Assembly (NCBI GenBank): GCA_029907715.1
Contig: JARYLI010000003.1
Span: forward strand, 1-64,000
From: Methanothrix sp.
Lineage (GTDB): Archaea > Halobacteriota > Methanosarcinia > Methanotrichales > Methanotrichaceae
Length of the DNA stretch: 64,000 nucleotides
Reading direction: 5' to 3'
Made by a program: the position numbers and the translations under genes. This document shows, piece after piece, positions 18,056-27,776 of the stretch (its first letter is position 1; every line of letters begins with the position of its first letter). Under the pieces are notes generated by a model, which was not told the origin of the DNA, made no database searches, and was given only the letters and a program-made list of their open reading frames with translations.

Positions 18056-18976
18056 ATGAACCGCAAGCTTTTGATGAGGGGCAAGGTGAAGGAGGCCTAT
18101 GATCTCGGCTCCGAGCTGGAGTTCCAGTTCACCGATAACATCTCTGTGTTCGACAAGATCATACCGACAAGGATACCGTACAAGGGCGAGACGCTATGCA
18201 GGGAGGGTGTCTTCTGGTTCGAGCGCGCTGAGCGGATGGGCATAAGGAATCATTTCGTCAGATACCTCCCGCCCGCTGGTATGATTGTGAGAAAGGTCAG
18301 CATAGTATCTCCGGAGCGCATAACCCGTGAGACGAAAGGACATCTGATACCTCTGGAGTTCATATGCAGATGGTACGTTGCAGGCTCTCTCTTCGACCGG
18401 CTTGAGTCCGGAGAGATGGACCCGGAGGCTCTTGGGTTCCCACGTGGGAGAAAGGTCTCCTATGCAGAGCAGCTGCCGGAGCCGTACATAGAGGTCTCCA
18501 CCAAACTGGAGAAGACCGACAGGCTTCTGAGCAGGGATGAGGCCCTTGAGCTCGCAAGGCTAAGCCCGCAGGAGTTCGAGGAGATCACAGAGACGATAAT
18601 CAGGATAGACGAGGATATCAGGAGATGTGTGGAGCCCCGAGGTCTCATACACGTGGATGGGAAGAAGGAGTTCGCGTTCGATGAGAACAGGGAGATCATG
18701 GTGGTCGATGTCTACGGGACAGCAGACGAGGACAGGTTCTGGGATAAAGCTCTGTACGAGGAGGGCGAGTACGTCGATCTGAGCAAGGAGTACGTCCGGA
18801 AGTACTACAGGCAGATCGGCTACAAGGATTTGCTCTATCAGGCAAGAAGCTCGAAGATGCCAGAGCCGGAGATTCCACCCCTGCCGGATGAGATCGTGCA
18901 AAGGACGAGCGAGATTTATATCAAGCTGTACGAGAGGATCACAGGCGAGAGGTTCGTGCCCGCTGGAGCACAGTGA
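18056..18976 (+). CDS. purC: phosphoribosylaminoimidazole-succinocarboxamide synthase
   Basis: SAICAR synthase, an ATP-dependent ligase of purine synthesis, about 306 residues and thus of the longer subtype. It shows RGKVKEAYDLG at the N-terminus, FTDNISVFDKIIP near residue 25, the PLEFICRWYVAGSLFDR segment, KLEKTDRLLSRDEAL, and VDGKKEFAFDENREIMVVD near residue 210. TTG 18041 would add five residues, but ATG 18056 fits the family. No Shine-Dalgarno sequence is evident, so it may be leaderless. A T6 run at 18984-18989 follows the stop. Confidence 0.93.
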   Translation: MNRKLLMRGKVKEAYDLGSELEFQFTDNISVFDKIIPTRIPYKGETLCREGVFWFERAERMGIRNHFVRYLPPAGMIVRKVSIVSPERITRETKGHLIPLEFICRWYVAGSLFDRLESGEMDPEALGFPRGRKVSYAEQLPEPYIEVSTKLEKTDRLLSRDEALELARLSPQEFEEITETIIRIDEDIRRCVEPRGLIHVDGKKEFAFDENREIMVVDVYGTADEDRFWDKALYEEGEYVDLSKEYVRKYYRQIGYKDLLYQARSSKMPEPEIPPLPDEIVQRTSEIYIKLYERITGERFVPAGAQ

Positions 18977-19165
18977 TTCACAATTTTTTATGCCTCATGC
19001 TGTTGATTCGGCGGATCGATAATCTCGCAGAAAGATGTAGAGTTGGTTGATGGTGGTCTGGTTTGCCGGAGCTCGCCTCTCCGACGATTCCACCACATGA
19101 GCTTTTTATCAACAGCAGATAAGCTCGTATGCTGGACTCCCCCATGGGGATGCGATCACAAATTT

Positions 19166-20629
19166 TTATAACACCGGCGTGAACGGCGGGCGTTCAACCA
19201 CCGTATTCGTATTCTCCTCGAAGACCGGAGGGGCTCTACGAGCTGCGTATTTTATCGTGGCTCCGCTCTCATCGACCCGGATGGTGCTGCCCTCCTCTGG
19301 ATTGTAACGGGCATATCGCTTTATATCCTCCAGGATCTCATCTGGATCGATCTCTCCTGTGAATGGCATCACAAGCGGTCTGTAGTCCGTGGCCACCGAG
19401 CTGCCCTTTGGTATGGCGTAGGGCACATCGCCTATACCATCTCCATCGTCATCGGATCCCCTGTAGTCGCTGTAGTAATTGCCGACGGTCGTGTTCCATA
19501 TGCTCTTCGTCTGATTGTCGTAGCCGCTTATCACGTTGTCCACAAAGTTGTTCCTGTAGATCAGATTGTTCCAGTTCTTGTCGAGTCTGACACCGTGCGT
19601 GTTCCTGGATATGTTGTTCCCGCAAAGCGCGTTTCTCTGGCAGTTCTCGGTTATCTCCAAACCGTTGTAGTTGTTTGATGCTGTGTTTTTGAAAACCAGG
19701 TTGTAGCTGCTGTTCGCCTGGATGCTCATGCCAACTCCGAATCCACTCACAATCTCGCTTCTCCTGTTGTTGACGAGAATGTTTCTGGAGATCGTGTTGT
19801 TGTGCGAGTCCGCAAGGAGAATTCCGTAGTAGTTCTGATCTGCGCGATTGCCCGTTGCAGAGCTGTGGTTCGTGCCCCAGAAGACCAGTCCCTCTGAGTT
19901 TCCCCTCAGGGTGTTATCAATGACATCGATATCCTCGCAGTTTCTGAAGAAGAGTCCAGCATGAGTGTTGTTTATCGCACTGCATCCACTGACCGTAAAT
20001 GACCTGGAGTTCGAGGCGTTCAGCCCAGCCTTCTCACAACCGATCAGCCCGGTGTTGCCGACGATCACGTTCGAGGCTCTGATAATCAGCACGCCGGTCT
20101 TGCAGCTCTGAAATGTGGATTCATTTATCAGGAGATCATCAAGTCCCTCGGCAAAAACCCCCACCTCAGCATCCCTGACGCTCATTTTCTCCAGCGTTAC
20201 GTTGCTTCCAAATACAAGAACGGCAGCGTTCGGCAGGTCCAGTCTGAGATTGCCTGTGGATTTCGCAGGGGTTGAAACTCGTGATGCACCTCCTGAAGCG
20301 CCGCCCTGGTATCGCTCCATGTAATACCTGAACTTCTCCTCAGACGGCCTCTTCACCCCTGCTATCGAAAATCCCTCAATCCTCACATTGTCGGATCGGA
20401 CTGTTATCGCTGGAGACTGGACATCAGAGCGTATGAAGGCGCCATCTCCGATGAGCGTCAGCGGCCTGTCCACAACGAACGGCCTGTGCTCACCTGCCCC
20501 CAGGATCAGGACATCTCCGGGGGAGGCTGAATTTATTGCGCTCTGGACATCCTGACCTGCGTGGATCTGGACAGCCAGGGCTGGAGACGAGAGAAGTGTT
20601 AGGATTATCACGATCCTGAGAGCAGCCAT
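19166..20629 (-). CDS. secreted right-handed beta-helix (NosD-like) surface protein
   Basis: A 487-residue protein that begins [19 protein letters not shown], a clear signal peptide. Then come many parallel beta-helix repeats rich in Asn, such as [20 protein letters not shown] and [14 protein letters not shown], typical of NosD/pectate-lyase-like folds. [15 protein letters not shown] near residue 405 is a calcium-type acidic loop common in archaeal surface proteins. Numerous NxS/T sites could be glycosylated by AglB. ATG 20629 lies 4 nt past the purH stop, so it is read from the purH transcript even though its job is unrelated. The exact function is unknown. Confidence 0.8.
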   Translation of the reverse strand: MAALRIVIILTLLSSPALAVQIHAGQDVQSAINSASPGDVLILGAGEHRPFVVDRPLTLIGDGAFIRSDVQSPAITVRSDNVRIEGFSIAGVKRPSEEKFRYYMERYQGGASGGASRVSTPAKSTGNLRLDLPNAAVLVFGSNVTLEKMSVRDAEVGVFAEGLDDLLINESTFQSCKTGVLIIRASNVIVGNTGLIGCEKAGLNASNSRSFTVSGCSAINNTHAGLFFRNCEDIDVIDNTLRGNSEGLVFWGTNHSSATGNRADQNYYGILLADSHNNTISRNILVNNRRSEIVSGFGVGMSIQANSSYNLVFKNTASNNYNGLEITENCQRNALCGNNISRNTHGVRLDKNWNNLIYRNNFVDNVISGYDNQTKSIWNTTVGNYYSDYRGSDDDGDGIGDVPYAIPKGSSVATDYRPLVMPFTGEIDPDEILEDIKRYARYNPEEGSTIRVDESGATIKYAARRAPPVFEENTNTVVERPPFTPVL

Positions 20630-20633
20630 CTGC

Positions 20634-21989
20634 TCAGTGCCTGAAGTGGCGCATCCCAGTGAACACCATGGCCATGCCATGCTCATCTGCCGCCTGGATT
20701 ACCTCCTTATCCCTTATCGATCCCCCCGGATGGACGACAGCGGTCGCCCCTGCCTCGTGAACCCTGTCAAGACCATCGCGGAAGGGGAAGAACGAGTCGG
20801 TCGCTGCCACAGTGCCCCTCGTATCAAGACCGTGCTCCTCAGCCTTCTCAGCGCCGAATCTGGCAGAGTCGACCCTGCTGACCTGGCCTGAGCCTATGCC
20901 TATCGTCCGGTCTGCAGTGGTGTAAACCAGTGCGTTGGACTTTACGTACTTTGTGACCTTCCAGGCGAATCTGAGCGCTCTGTTCTCCTCCGGAGTAGGA
21001 GAGCGCTGTGTGACAACCCTCCACTCAAGGATATCCTCCCTGTCGTAATCCTGGAGCATCATTCCTCCGAATATGCTCCTGAACGCATGCCCCCTGTACA
21101 GCTCCTCCTTTCTCTGGAGCATATCCCCGATGTCCAGTATCCTGCGGTTCGGCTTGTTTCGCATCAGCAGCTCGAGCGCATCAGGCTCGTATCCGGGTGC
21201 TATGAGGACCTCGACGAAACTGTCGCCTATCGCCTCTGCGGTCGCGAGATCGACCTTCATGTTGAATCCGATCACACCGCCGAACGCCGACTTCGGGTCT
21301 GTGGCGAATGCCCATCTGTATGCCTCCTCGAGATCCCTGCCGTACGCAACGCCACATGGGTTCGCGTGCTTCACTATGACGGCGAGCGGTCTGTTTGTCG
21401 GAACCCCATCGTACTCTGATAGGTCGATGAGCATCTCCAGCACGGTCTCTGCATCCACAAAGTTGTTGTAGGACATCTCCTTGCCGTTGAGCTTGACCGC
21501 TCTGAAGAGGCCCATCCCTCCCGGCCTTGCATAGAGTGCTGCCCTCTGGTGCCAGTTCTCCCCGTATCTGAGATCCTGGACCTTCTCGAAGAGGCTGACG
21601 CTGTACCTGGGCCAGTACATGTCTGACTGGAGCGAGGAGAGCTCGGCGGCGTCGAAGGCCATGCACCTGTAAAGCGCTGAGGCGGAAGCAAGCCTTTTTA
21701 CATCATCCGCGAGATTCAGGTCTCTCCTGATTGCCTCGAAGATCTCTCTGTCATCACATTCGAGAACAGCACCGCCGCCGTGGATGGCAGATCTTATCAG
21801 CAATCGTCCATTCGAGCTTGACATCACAGATTCGTCGTAGATGAGAAGTCTCCCGGACCAGTCATCGGGCGCAGAAAAAGCCGGATTCGAAAGGGTGAGG
21901 ATATCCAAGCCGAGCTCCTGCAGCTCACTTGCCATCTCCTTCGCCCGTTCAGAGGCTCCGGCGGGGATCACAGCTTGCCTGAGCTTCAT
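20634..21989 (-). CDS. purH: AICAR transformylase (PurH) with shortened cyclohydrolase domain
   Basis: A 451-residue PurH-type protein. Residues about 125-451 are a complete AICAR formyltransferase: [46 protein letters not shown] and [18 protein letters not shown]. The N-terminal MGS-type IMP cyclohydrolase domain is only about 115 residues instead of about 200. The GRVKTLHPKIHGG-type stretch and neighbouring residues are missing, so closure to IMP is probably lost here. The start ATG 21989 has AAGG upstream and replaces a longer frame from 22025. A 65-bp part of the gene (20886-20950) is duplicated upstream in inverted form. Confidence 0.9.
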   Translation of the reverse strand: MKLRQAVIPAGASERAKEMASELQELGLDILTLSNPAFSAPDDWSGRLLIYDESVMSSSNGRLLIRSAIHGGGAVLECDDREIFEAIRRDLNLADDVKRLASASALYRCMAFDAAELSSLQSDMYWPRYSVSLFEKVQDLRYGENWHQRAALYARPGGMGLFRAVKLNGKEMSYNNFVDAETVLEMLIDLSEYDGVPTNRPLAVIVKHANPCGVAYGRDLEEAYRWAFATDPKSAFGGVIGFNMKVDLATAEAIGDSFVEVLIAPGYEPDALELLMRNKPNRRILDIGDMLQRKEELYRGHAFRSIFGGMMLQDYDREDILEWRVVTQRSPTPEENRALRFAWKVTKYVKSNALVYTTADRTIGIGSGQVSRVDSARFGAEKAEEHGLDTRGTVAATDSFFPFRDGLDRVHEAGATAVVHPGGSIRDKEVIQAADEHGMAMVFTGMRHFRH

Positions 21990-22128
21990 GGAACCTTGAC
22001 GTGCAATGCAGCGACAATATTTCAAGGTTGCCCTCGAAGGCCGCTCATCACACTGATTTTAGAGGAAGTAATTTTTAATGTTATTAATTTTAATTTTATT
22101 AATACTAAATGCAGAAGGCGTCTGATTT

Positions 22129-22193
22129 AGTACGTAAAGTCCAACGCACTGGTTTACACCACTGCAGACCGGACGATAGGCATAGGCTCAGGC
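22129..22193 (+). repeat. exact inverted copy of an internal purH segment
   Basis: Positions 22129-22193 are identical over 65 bases to the reverse complement of 20886-20950 inside purH, the coding strand for [20 protein letters not shown]. The copy is not in any gene. It lies 140-204 bases upstream of the purH start, next to a very AT-rich stretch (22068-22112). A purH transcript starting beyond 22193 would contain both arms and could fold on itself. Confidence 0.9.
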
Positions 22194-22260
22194 TTCAACG
22201 ATCCGGACTGAGATCGTCCTGAGAGTCAGTTTTTTATCGCACTGCTGCGAAGATGCATGC

Positions 22261-22578
22261 GTGAAGAGTCTGGATGATGCGGTCGAGCGCCACCCTGATG
22301 GCGTGGTCCTGCACATCGATGTTCTTCCAGGGGCGTCAGAGCTGGTGATTCCAGCGGGTTTCAATGCCTGGAGGGGCAGCATCGAGATCAGGCTTACGGA
22401 GAGAGCTGATCACGGGCGGGCCAACAGACAGCTGCTGCATGAGCTGGCCAGGGCTTTCGGGCTCTCGCAGGGCGATGTGGAGATAATGAGCGGACACAGG
22501 AGCCACAGGAAGGTGGTTCTCATGAGGGGCATCGATGCCGGATCTGTTCTGGAGGCTCTCAGGAGATCGCTCGGGTGA
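22261..22578 (+). CDS. DUF167 (YggU-like) protein
   Basis: A 105-residue DUF167 protein, with HIDVLPGASELVIPAGFNAWRG and the C-terminal half LSQGDVEIMSGHRSHRKVVLM typical of the family. The molecular role of DUF167 is not known. The GTG start lies about 25 bases after the TATA-like TTTTTTATCGC (22228-22238), consistent with a leaderless message. A toprim gene follows 4 bases after its stop, a pairing that suggests co-expression. Confidence 0.85.
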   Translation: MKSLDDAVERHPDGVVLHIDVLPGASELVIPAGFNAWRGSIEIRLTERADHGRANRQLLHELARAFGLSQGDVEIMSGHRSHRKVVLMRGIDAGSVLEALRRSLG

Positions 22579-22582
22579 TCGG

Positions 22583-22990
22583 ATGAGAGCGCACAGGAGG
22601 AGCTACGATCTCGAGGCGCTCGAGGAGCAGATCGAGGCCCTCCTTGATGCATCAGAGCGGGGCGCAGCTGTCATCGTCGAGGGGCCGCGCGACAGGGATG
22701 CGCTCCGCAGGATCGGCGTTCCTGGTCCGATACTGATGTCGTCCCAGAGATCGTGCCTGGAGCTTGCAGAGGAGACCGCGAGATCGTACAGCGAGATCGT
22801 GCTGATGACCGACTGGGACGCGCGAGGGGAGGAGATCGCCCACAAGATGGAGGAGTACCTCCGCCCCACTGGAGTCAGGGTCGATGTGGAGATCAGAAAG
22901 CGGCTCAAGCTTCTTGTTAGAAAGGAGATAAAGGATGTCGAGAGCCTCTGGATATTCCTGGAGAGGGCGCGGGAGAGCCAGGGTCTGTAG
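22583..22990 (+). CDS. stand-alone toprim-domain protein (UPF0292-like)
   Basis: A 135-residue protein consisting of a short helix and a toprim fold. AVIVEGPRDRDALRRIG (the toprim Glu) is near residue 32 and VLMTDWDARGEEI (DxD) near residue 75; RRRL-type basic residues follow. Toprim domains bind Mg2+ in primases, nucleases and RNase M5-type enzymes. This small archaeal form is of unknown function. ATG 22583 is chosen because the frame upstream overlaps the DUF167 gene. Confidence 0.85.
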   Translation: MRAHRRSYDLEALEEQIEALLDASERGAAVIVEGPRDRDALRRIGVPGPILMSSQRSCLELAEETARSYSEIVLMTDWDARGEEIAHKMEEYLRPTGVRVDVEIRKRLKLLVRKEIKDVESLWIFLERARESQGL

Positions 22991-23115
22991 TGCTATTGCT
23001 TGAGCTGAGCACTGAAAGTTTGCTGCTCTCCTGAGACAGTTCTGTGCTTTGCAGGCGGGATCTCGCTCTTCGAGCATCGATTATCACGCGTGCAGATCAC
23101 TGCCCCCGCGGAATG

Positions 23116-23245
23116 TATTTGCTCAATATCGTGAGCTTACTTGAGTTACTGATCACGTGAAGGCCGATATGGCACAGTCGTTCATACAGAAATCTGCCAA
23201 GAGGGCGATTTGCCTCAATGTGTTGAGCATGTTCCGTGGAATTCA
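23116..23245 (+). repeat. 130-bp dispersed repeat, copy A
   Basis: This stretch matches 25633-25759 at roughly 80-85 percent by eye, with shared blocks CTTGAGTTACTGATCA and CAGAAATCTGCCAAGAGGG. Small stems occur inside (GCTCA/TGAGC; CTCAA/TTGAG). No flanking direct repeat was found. It fills most of the 304-base gap before the next gene, which otherwise holds only that gene's promoter (CCTTTTATATCG at 23258-23269). Confidence 0.75.
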
Positions 23246-23294
23246 TCTGTGAGCCATCCTTTTATATCGATTGCACATACAGCAGAGCGGTGGT

Positions 23295-23666
23295 ATGATG
23301 GTATCCATAAAAGTCGATGCGGACGCGAAGGCCAGGCTGCAGGGCGATGAGAGCCTCGAGAGGTATCCGATAGTCGCGAAGGTCACAGGCAGCGGGAAGG
23401 ATGGATCTGTGGGAGTGAGGATATCGAGCGATGGGGAGCCTCTGCCCGCATCGGTGTCAGTGAATGGAGCTGTCGGCATCGATATCCGAGAGCTGTCTAG
23501 CGTTGCGGAGTCCCTGGCGAAGCTCGTCTCTTCAGGGATCAAGATAGCTGATGCTCCGGTTACCGTATCGCTTGGAGAGATACCGGTCGATCTCACCATC
23601 TCCGTGTATTCACCCAGGGAGGAGCAGGTCTTCCGGGTCGAGATAAGGGGATCTCTGGGAAAATGA
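23295..23666 (+). CDS. hypothetical protein
   Basis: I do not recognise this 123-residue protein. It begins MMVSIKVDADAKARLQGDES, has an even mix of charged and hydrophobic residues with beta-strand-like alternation, and no signal peptide or membrane helix. Its codon use matches the genome, and a TATA box (CCTTTTATATCG) and GGTGG before ATG 23295 support it. ATG 23298 is an equally possible start. Confidence 0.7.
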   Translation: MMVSIKVDADAKARLQGDESLERYPIVAKVTGSGKDGSVGVRISSDGEPLPASVSVNGAVGIDIRELSSVAESLAKLVSSGIKIADAPVTVSLGEIPVDLTISVYSPREEQVFRVEIRGSLGK

Positions 23667-23901
23667 GATCCTGTGTCTCTCTTGAGATCTGCAGCATCCA
23701 ATCCCAGATGTTTCATGCAACATCACGTCCAGAGCTATCGACTTCTGCTGTCTCATTCAGCCATTCCAGCTCGAGGGTCGAACAGGTTCGTTACCTGCTA
23801 CAGCGTCAACCGTTACGGCCTGAAGACCGGGGTCTCCGCTGCCTGTATACCAGGATCCATGAGAAATGGAGCTTCAGCCATTTCCGTATGCTGGAGGTTT
23901 T

Positions 23902-24384
23902 ATGAGTGATATTCCGGGATGGGCGATGGTCATGCTGCTGGCAATGTCACCCATATCTGAGCTTCGCGGAGCGATACCCCTGGCAATCGCCTACGGCTAT
24001 TCGCCCCTGGAGGCGTACGCGATCTCGGTCCTGGGCAATCTGATCCCTGTGGCACCTCTGCTGCTCTTTCTGGGTCCGGTATCATCCTTCCTCAAGAGGT
24101 ACCCGCCCGGGGACAGGTTCTTCACCTGGCTCTTCTCAAGGACCAGAAGGAAATACATTGAGGGCAGAGAGGGAATTGGATTTGCTGCTCTGACGCTCTT
24201 TGTCGCTATCCCTCTACCAATGACCGGCGCTTGGACCGGATGCGTTCTTGCATTTCTCCTGGGATTCAGGTTCGTCCCCGCATTTCTCTCGATATCACTG
24301 GGCGTGCTCATGGCAGGCGTGGTGGTGACAGCAGCCGTCTCCGGAGCTTTCGCAATCGGACATACGGTACAGATGGTCATTTGA
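23902..24384 (+). CDS. small multidrug export-like membrane protein (COG2426)
   Basis: A 160-residue membrane protein with four or five hydrophobic segments. The family signature SPISELRGAIPLAIAYGYSP is near the N-terminus and IPLPMTGAWTGCVLAFLLG near residue 107. The paired helices resemble the SNARE-associated/DedA-like fold. The annotation as a drug exporter is only by family name. GGAGG 5 nt before ATG 23902 decides the start against a longer frame from 23866. Confidence 0.8.
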   Translation: MSDIPGWAMVMLLAMSPISELRGAIPLAIAYGYSPLEAYAISVLGNLIPVAPLLLFLGPVSSFLKRYPPGDRFFTWLFSRTRRKYIEGREGIGFAALTLFVAIPLPMTGAWTGCVLAFLLGFRFVPAFLSISLGVLMAGVVVTAAVSGAFAIGHTVQMVI

Positions 24385-24545
24385 GGACGGCCTGCAAAAG
24401 CTGATGCGGCGCGCTCATCATCTGATCCTGTTCGCGAAGACATTCATGTATGCGTTCAGCCGGATAAATATGTGCTTCCAGAAGCCAGCCTGCGCAATCT
24501 TCACCTGCCAAACACATGAGAGCGCGTGATTGGAGATGATGCGAT

Positions 24546-24668
24546 CGCTCTTATGTGCGTAGCAACTTGCAGAGCATGCAATGTGGTCGCTGAAAGCATT
24601 CATTTGTCGAAACGAACGCATAGCATGACCCCTGCTCCTTCGGGCAAGTTATCAAATGGATATGAGCG
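24546..24668 (+). mobile_element. MITE family 1, copy R1 (123 bp)
   Basis: The element runs from CGCTCTTATG to GGATATGAGCG and contains the family core GCATAGCATGAC and TTCGGGCAAGTTATCA. It is flanked on both sides by the perfect 8-bp direct repeat GATGCGAT (24538-24545 and 24669-24676), a target site duplication. There is no reading frame. It fills the gap between the export-like gene and the end of the methyltransferase gene. Confidence 0.85.
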
Positions 24669-24680
24669 GATGCGATTTAT

Positions 24681-25469
24681 TCACTCCGGCTGCTTCTCAG
24701 CCAGAGCCTGCAGCCGCATCATCCTGACGTGGATCATGCCATCAGGAGATGGATAACGCTCGATGTAGCGCCCGGCTATCTCCTGAACGAGGTCAGGGCG
24801 CAGATCTGGAGGAAGTCTCTGCAGATAAGGAAGCCATGTGGACCTTATGAACCCCTCGAGCGCATGCCGGCTGTGCACCATATCCTTTGGTATGAGCTTC
24901 ACGCTCACGGTGTGGAGGCCGGCCTCCGGGATCCACCTCTCGTAATCTTCAGGGGTGTAGAAGAAGTAAGGGAATCCGAAGTCTTTGAAGTAAGAGGCAA
25001 AGCGCTCCTCCCTGATCACCTCTGATGTTATATCCAAAAGCTGAGCCGCGTTTCCCCTGCCGCCGCACTGTATGAGCATCCTGCCTCCGGGCACGAGACT
25101 CCTGCATATGCCCCTCAGGACTGAAAGATGATCCTGGATCCAGTGCAGGCATGCGAATGACACCACCATATCGAACTCCTCCTGGAAGTGGAGATCGAGT
25201 GCGTCGCCCTGCTCAAATCTGAGGTTCCTGAAAACATCAGAGGGATGCCTGCTCCTTGCGAAGGAGATCATATCTGCGGAGATGTCTATTCCGAGAACCG
25301 ATCCATCAGGCACGAGCTGTGAGATGCGCGCAGTGACCTTCCCGTCCCCGCACCCGACGTCGAGTATGCGCTCGTCTCCTCTGATCCTCAGCTCGGAGAG
25401 AGCGCTCATGGCCCACTCCTGCTGGGCTGAGGAGCTCCTCTCGTACTCCTCCGGGTCCCATGTGTACAT
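24681..25469 (-). CDS. class I SAM-dependent methyltransferase (trans-aconitate methyltransferase-like)
   Basis: A 262-residue Rossmann methyltransferase. Motif I ILDVGCGDGKVTARI is near residue 35, the acidic end of strand 2 is GIDIS, and FDMVVSFACLHWIQDH is motif IV. The arrangement and the C-terminal RYPSPDGMIHVRMMRLQA resemble trans-aconitate 2-methyltransferases, but the substrate is not known. A TATA box GTATTTATCTGG at about 25493-25504 lies some 25 bases before ATG 25469. That supports this start and a leaderless message rather than the longer frame from 25598. Confidence 0.82.
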   Translation of the reverse strand: MYTWDPEEYERSSSAQQEWAMSALSELRIRGDERILDVGCGDGKVTARISQLVPDGSVLGIDISADMISFARSRHPSDVFRNLRFEQGDALDLHFQEEFDMVVSFACLHWIQDHLSVLRGICRSLVPGGRMLIQCGGRGNAAQLLDITSEVIREERFASYFKDFGFPYFFYTPEDYERWIPEAGLHTVSVKLIPKDMVHSRHALEGFIRSTWLPYLQRLPPDLRPDLVQEIAGRYIERYPSPDGMIHVRMMRLQALAEKQPE

Positions 25470-25632
25470 GATATGCCAGTTCAGACCAGATCCAGATAAA
25501 TACACTGCGATCTGAGCTGCGGGCATGTGTGTAAAGATGGGGGTGTGAAGATCTGGTGCGGATAGCTGAGCACAGAGCTGAATATTTCGGTGCGCCATAA
25601 AGATCTCCTGAACACTCGCCTTATGGCATTAG

Positions 25633-25759
25633 TATTTGCTTGATATCACGAACGTACTTGAGTTACTGATCAAGTGAAGCCGCTTATGGCAAATCGTTCA
25701 TCCAGAAATCTGCCAAGAGGGCCATTTACCTCAACGCATTGAGCATGTTCTGGAATTCA
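25633..25759 (+). repeat. 130-bp dispersed repeat, copy B
   Basis: Partner of 23116-23245. In this copy the stems CTTGA/TCAAG and CTCAA-CGCA-TTGAG are perfect, so small hairpins are kept while loops vary. It lies in the 423-base gap between the methyltransferase and kinase genes. The rest of that gap holds the two gene promoters and nothing else I can name. Confidence 0.75.
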
Positions 25760-25892
25760 ACACAGGATGTCGATTTCTGTGCCTGTATCTGTCTGACTCC
25801 CGGAATGGAGAGATGCTCAAAGATGCAAAAGATTTAGATAGAATGCTGGAATTAAAATATAGATTGGAGAGTGTCACAGTATTTGCTCTGCA

Positions 25893-27692
25893 ATGAAGCA
25901 AGTTTATGATGGATCTGAGGAGGGTGGGGTGCTGCACAGCTATTTGACGTTCCGCCGTGCCCTGATGCTGGGGGCGGCTATCCTGTTCCTCAGATCCGCG
26001 ATTGTTCTCTACCTGGGAGATAATGAGCACCAGCGTGTGATCGTAGATGATATAATATGGCCGGTGGTCAACGGGCTTGCTGCACTCTCTCTCTTCAGAG
26101 CTGCAAGAGCCACAAGATCACTGGATGAGAGGATGTACATCGCATGGGCGTTTTTCGCGGTTGCGCAGATGCTTTATGCCCTTGGGGACGTGCTCTGGAG
26201 CATCCTGGAGGTCGGACTTGGGGAGACGCCATTTCCGTCGGTTGCTGATGGCCCCTATCTCGCTTACTACTTCTTCTTCCTCGTAGGCATCCTTCTGCTC
26301 CCAGCCACGTACCAGAGTGCCTTCGAGCGCCTGAAGTCCATCCTGGACACAGGCATTGTGACGATATTCGCGATCATAGTATTCTGGAGCTTTCTCATCG
26401 CGCCCACGATCGCGACGCTTGAGGAATCGGATCCGCTTGCAAATGCGATTGCAGTCGCGTACCCGGTTGCAGATCTTGTTCTCACATTCTCCATCATCGC
26501 GCTCATCTTCAGAAGAATAGAGCACATAGCCCAGCGACCCATCATGCTCCTGGCGGCAAGTGCTGTCTTCATGATAGTTGCAGACTCGATGTTCATGGTC
26601 GAGGCCCTGAGGGAGACCTATGTTCCCGCAACGCTCAAGGACAGCTTCTGGCTGATCAGCTACATACTCACCGGACTTGCAGGGGTGCTCCAGGTTGAAT
26701 CAGTTGGCGTGCCAGTAAAGAGATCTGCAGAGCGGCCATCACATGGGTTCACATGGCCTCTCTATCTCCCATACATCTGTGCCATCTCGGCATATGCATT
26801 TCTGATCTGGAGCATGGAGCAGGAGGATGTAAATTTGTACATCCGCCAGCACCATCTAGCCGCAGGCGTGGGGATGATAATACTGCTGATAGTGATCAGA
26901 CAGGTAATCGCGATCAAGGAGAACACAATGCTTTACGCGGCTGCCCAGAAAGAGCTGCACCAGAGGATCGCATCGGAGCGTGAGAAGGAGCTTCTCATAA
27001 AAGAGCTTGAGGCCAAGACATCAGAGATGGAGAGGTTCATATACACCGTCTCCCACGACCTCAGATCACCTCTGATCACTGTCAGCGGGTTCCTCGGGTT
27101 CCTCAGGGATGATATCGAGAAGGGCGCCTGGGATAAGGTCAGAAAGGACATCGAGATACTGGAGAGCGCCGTAACGAAGATGGACAGGCTGCTCCAGGAC
27201 ACGCTGGAGCTCAGTCGCATCGGCCGGATGATGAACCCGCCTGAGGACGTGCCGTTCTCTGAGATCGTCAGGGAGGCGCTGGAGCAGACATCTGAGAGGA
27301 TACGGTCCAGGGGAGTGACCGTGGATGTGGCGGAGGACCTGCCAGTCGTCCACGTCGACAGGATGAGAGCTGTGGAGGCGCTCGTCAATCTCATAGAGAA
27401 CAGCGCCAAGTACATGGGTGATCAGAGAGAGCCGCGGATAGAGATCGGCTGCATTAGCGACGGCGAAACGGTATTCTATGTCAAAGATAACGGCATCGGG
27501 ATAGATCCCAAAAACCACCAGAAGATATTCGAGCTCTTCTACAAGGTGGACAACAGATCTGAGGGCACCGGCGCCGGACTGGCCATCGTCAAAAGGATCA
27601 TCGAGGTGCATGGCGGAAGGATATGGATAGAGTCAGAGCTGGGAAAGGGATGTACGGTCTTTTTCACGCTGCCGCTATCGGAAAAATCCTGA
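25893..27692 (+). CDS. membrane sensor histidine kinase
   Basis: A 599-residue sensor. Residues 1-345 hold about nine membrane helices in place of an outer sensor domain. A short coiled coil (about 350-385) leads to a HisKA domain with the phospho-His in VSHDLRSPLITVSGF near residue 392. A HATPase_c domain follows with N box ENSAKYMGD, G1 DNGIGI, and G2 GTGAGLAI. There is no PAS or receiver domain and no response regulator gene next to it. The TATA-like AATTAAAATATAG is at 25850-25862. GTG 25929, preceded by GGAGG, is an alternative start. Confidence 0.88.
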   Translation: MKQVYDGSEEGGVLHSYLTFRRALMLGAAILFLRSAIVLYLGDNEHQRVIVDDIIWPVVNGLAALSLFRAARATRSLDERMYIAWAFFAVAQMLYALGDVLWSILEVGLGETPFPSVADGPYLAYYFFFLVGILLLPATYQSAFERLKSILDTGIVTIFAIIVFWSFLIAPTIATLEESDPLANAIAVAYPVADLVLTFSIIALIFRRIEHIAQRPIMLLAASAVFMIVADSMFMVEALRETYVPATLKDSFWLISYILTGLAGVLQVESVGVPVKRSAERPSHGFTWPLYLPYICAISAYAFLIWSMEQEDVNLYIRQHHLAAGVGMIILLIVIRQVIAIKENTMLYAAAQKELHQRIASEREKELLIKELEAKTSEMERFIYTVSHDLRSPLITVSGFLGFLRDDIEKGAWDKVRKDIEILESAVTKMDRLLQDTLELSRIGRMMNPPEDVPFSEIVREALEQTSERIRSRGVTVDVAEDLPVVHVDRMRAVEALVNLIENSAKYMGDQREPRIEIGCISDGETVFYVKDNGIGIDPKNHQKIFELFYKVDNRSEGTGAGLAIVKRIIEVHGGRIWIESELGKGCTVFFTLPLSEKS

Positions 27693-27776
27693 GCAGCAAG
27701 ATCCCAACATGCTGCACCGCTGATCAGATGTAACGATTTGATTGGCTGCAGAGAAGTCCGAGGCAGTTAACTCCGC

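Noticed and set aside
18998-19117. 10-bp inverted repeat TGCTGTTGAT / ATCAACAGCA in the gap between purC and the beta-helix gene
   Set aside because: No flanking direct repeat, no second copy, and the interior has no further pairing, so a mobile element is not supported.
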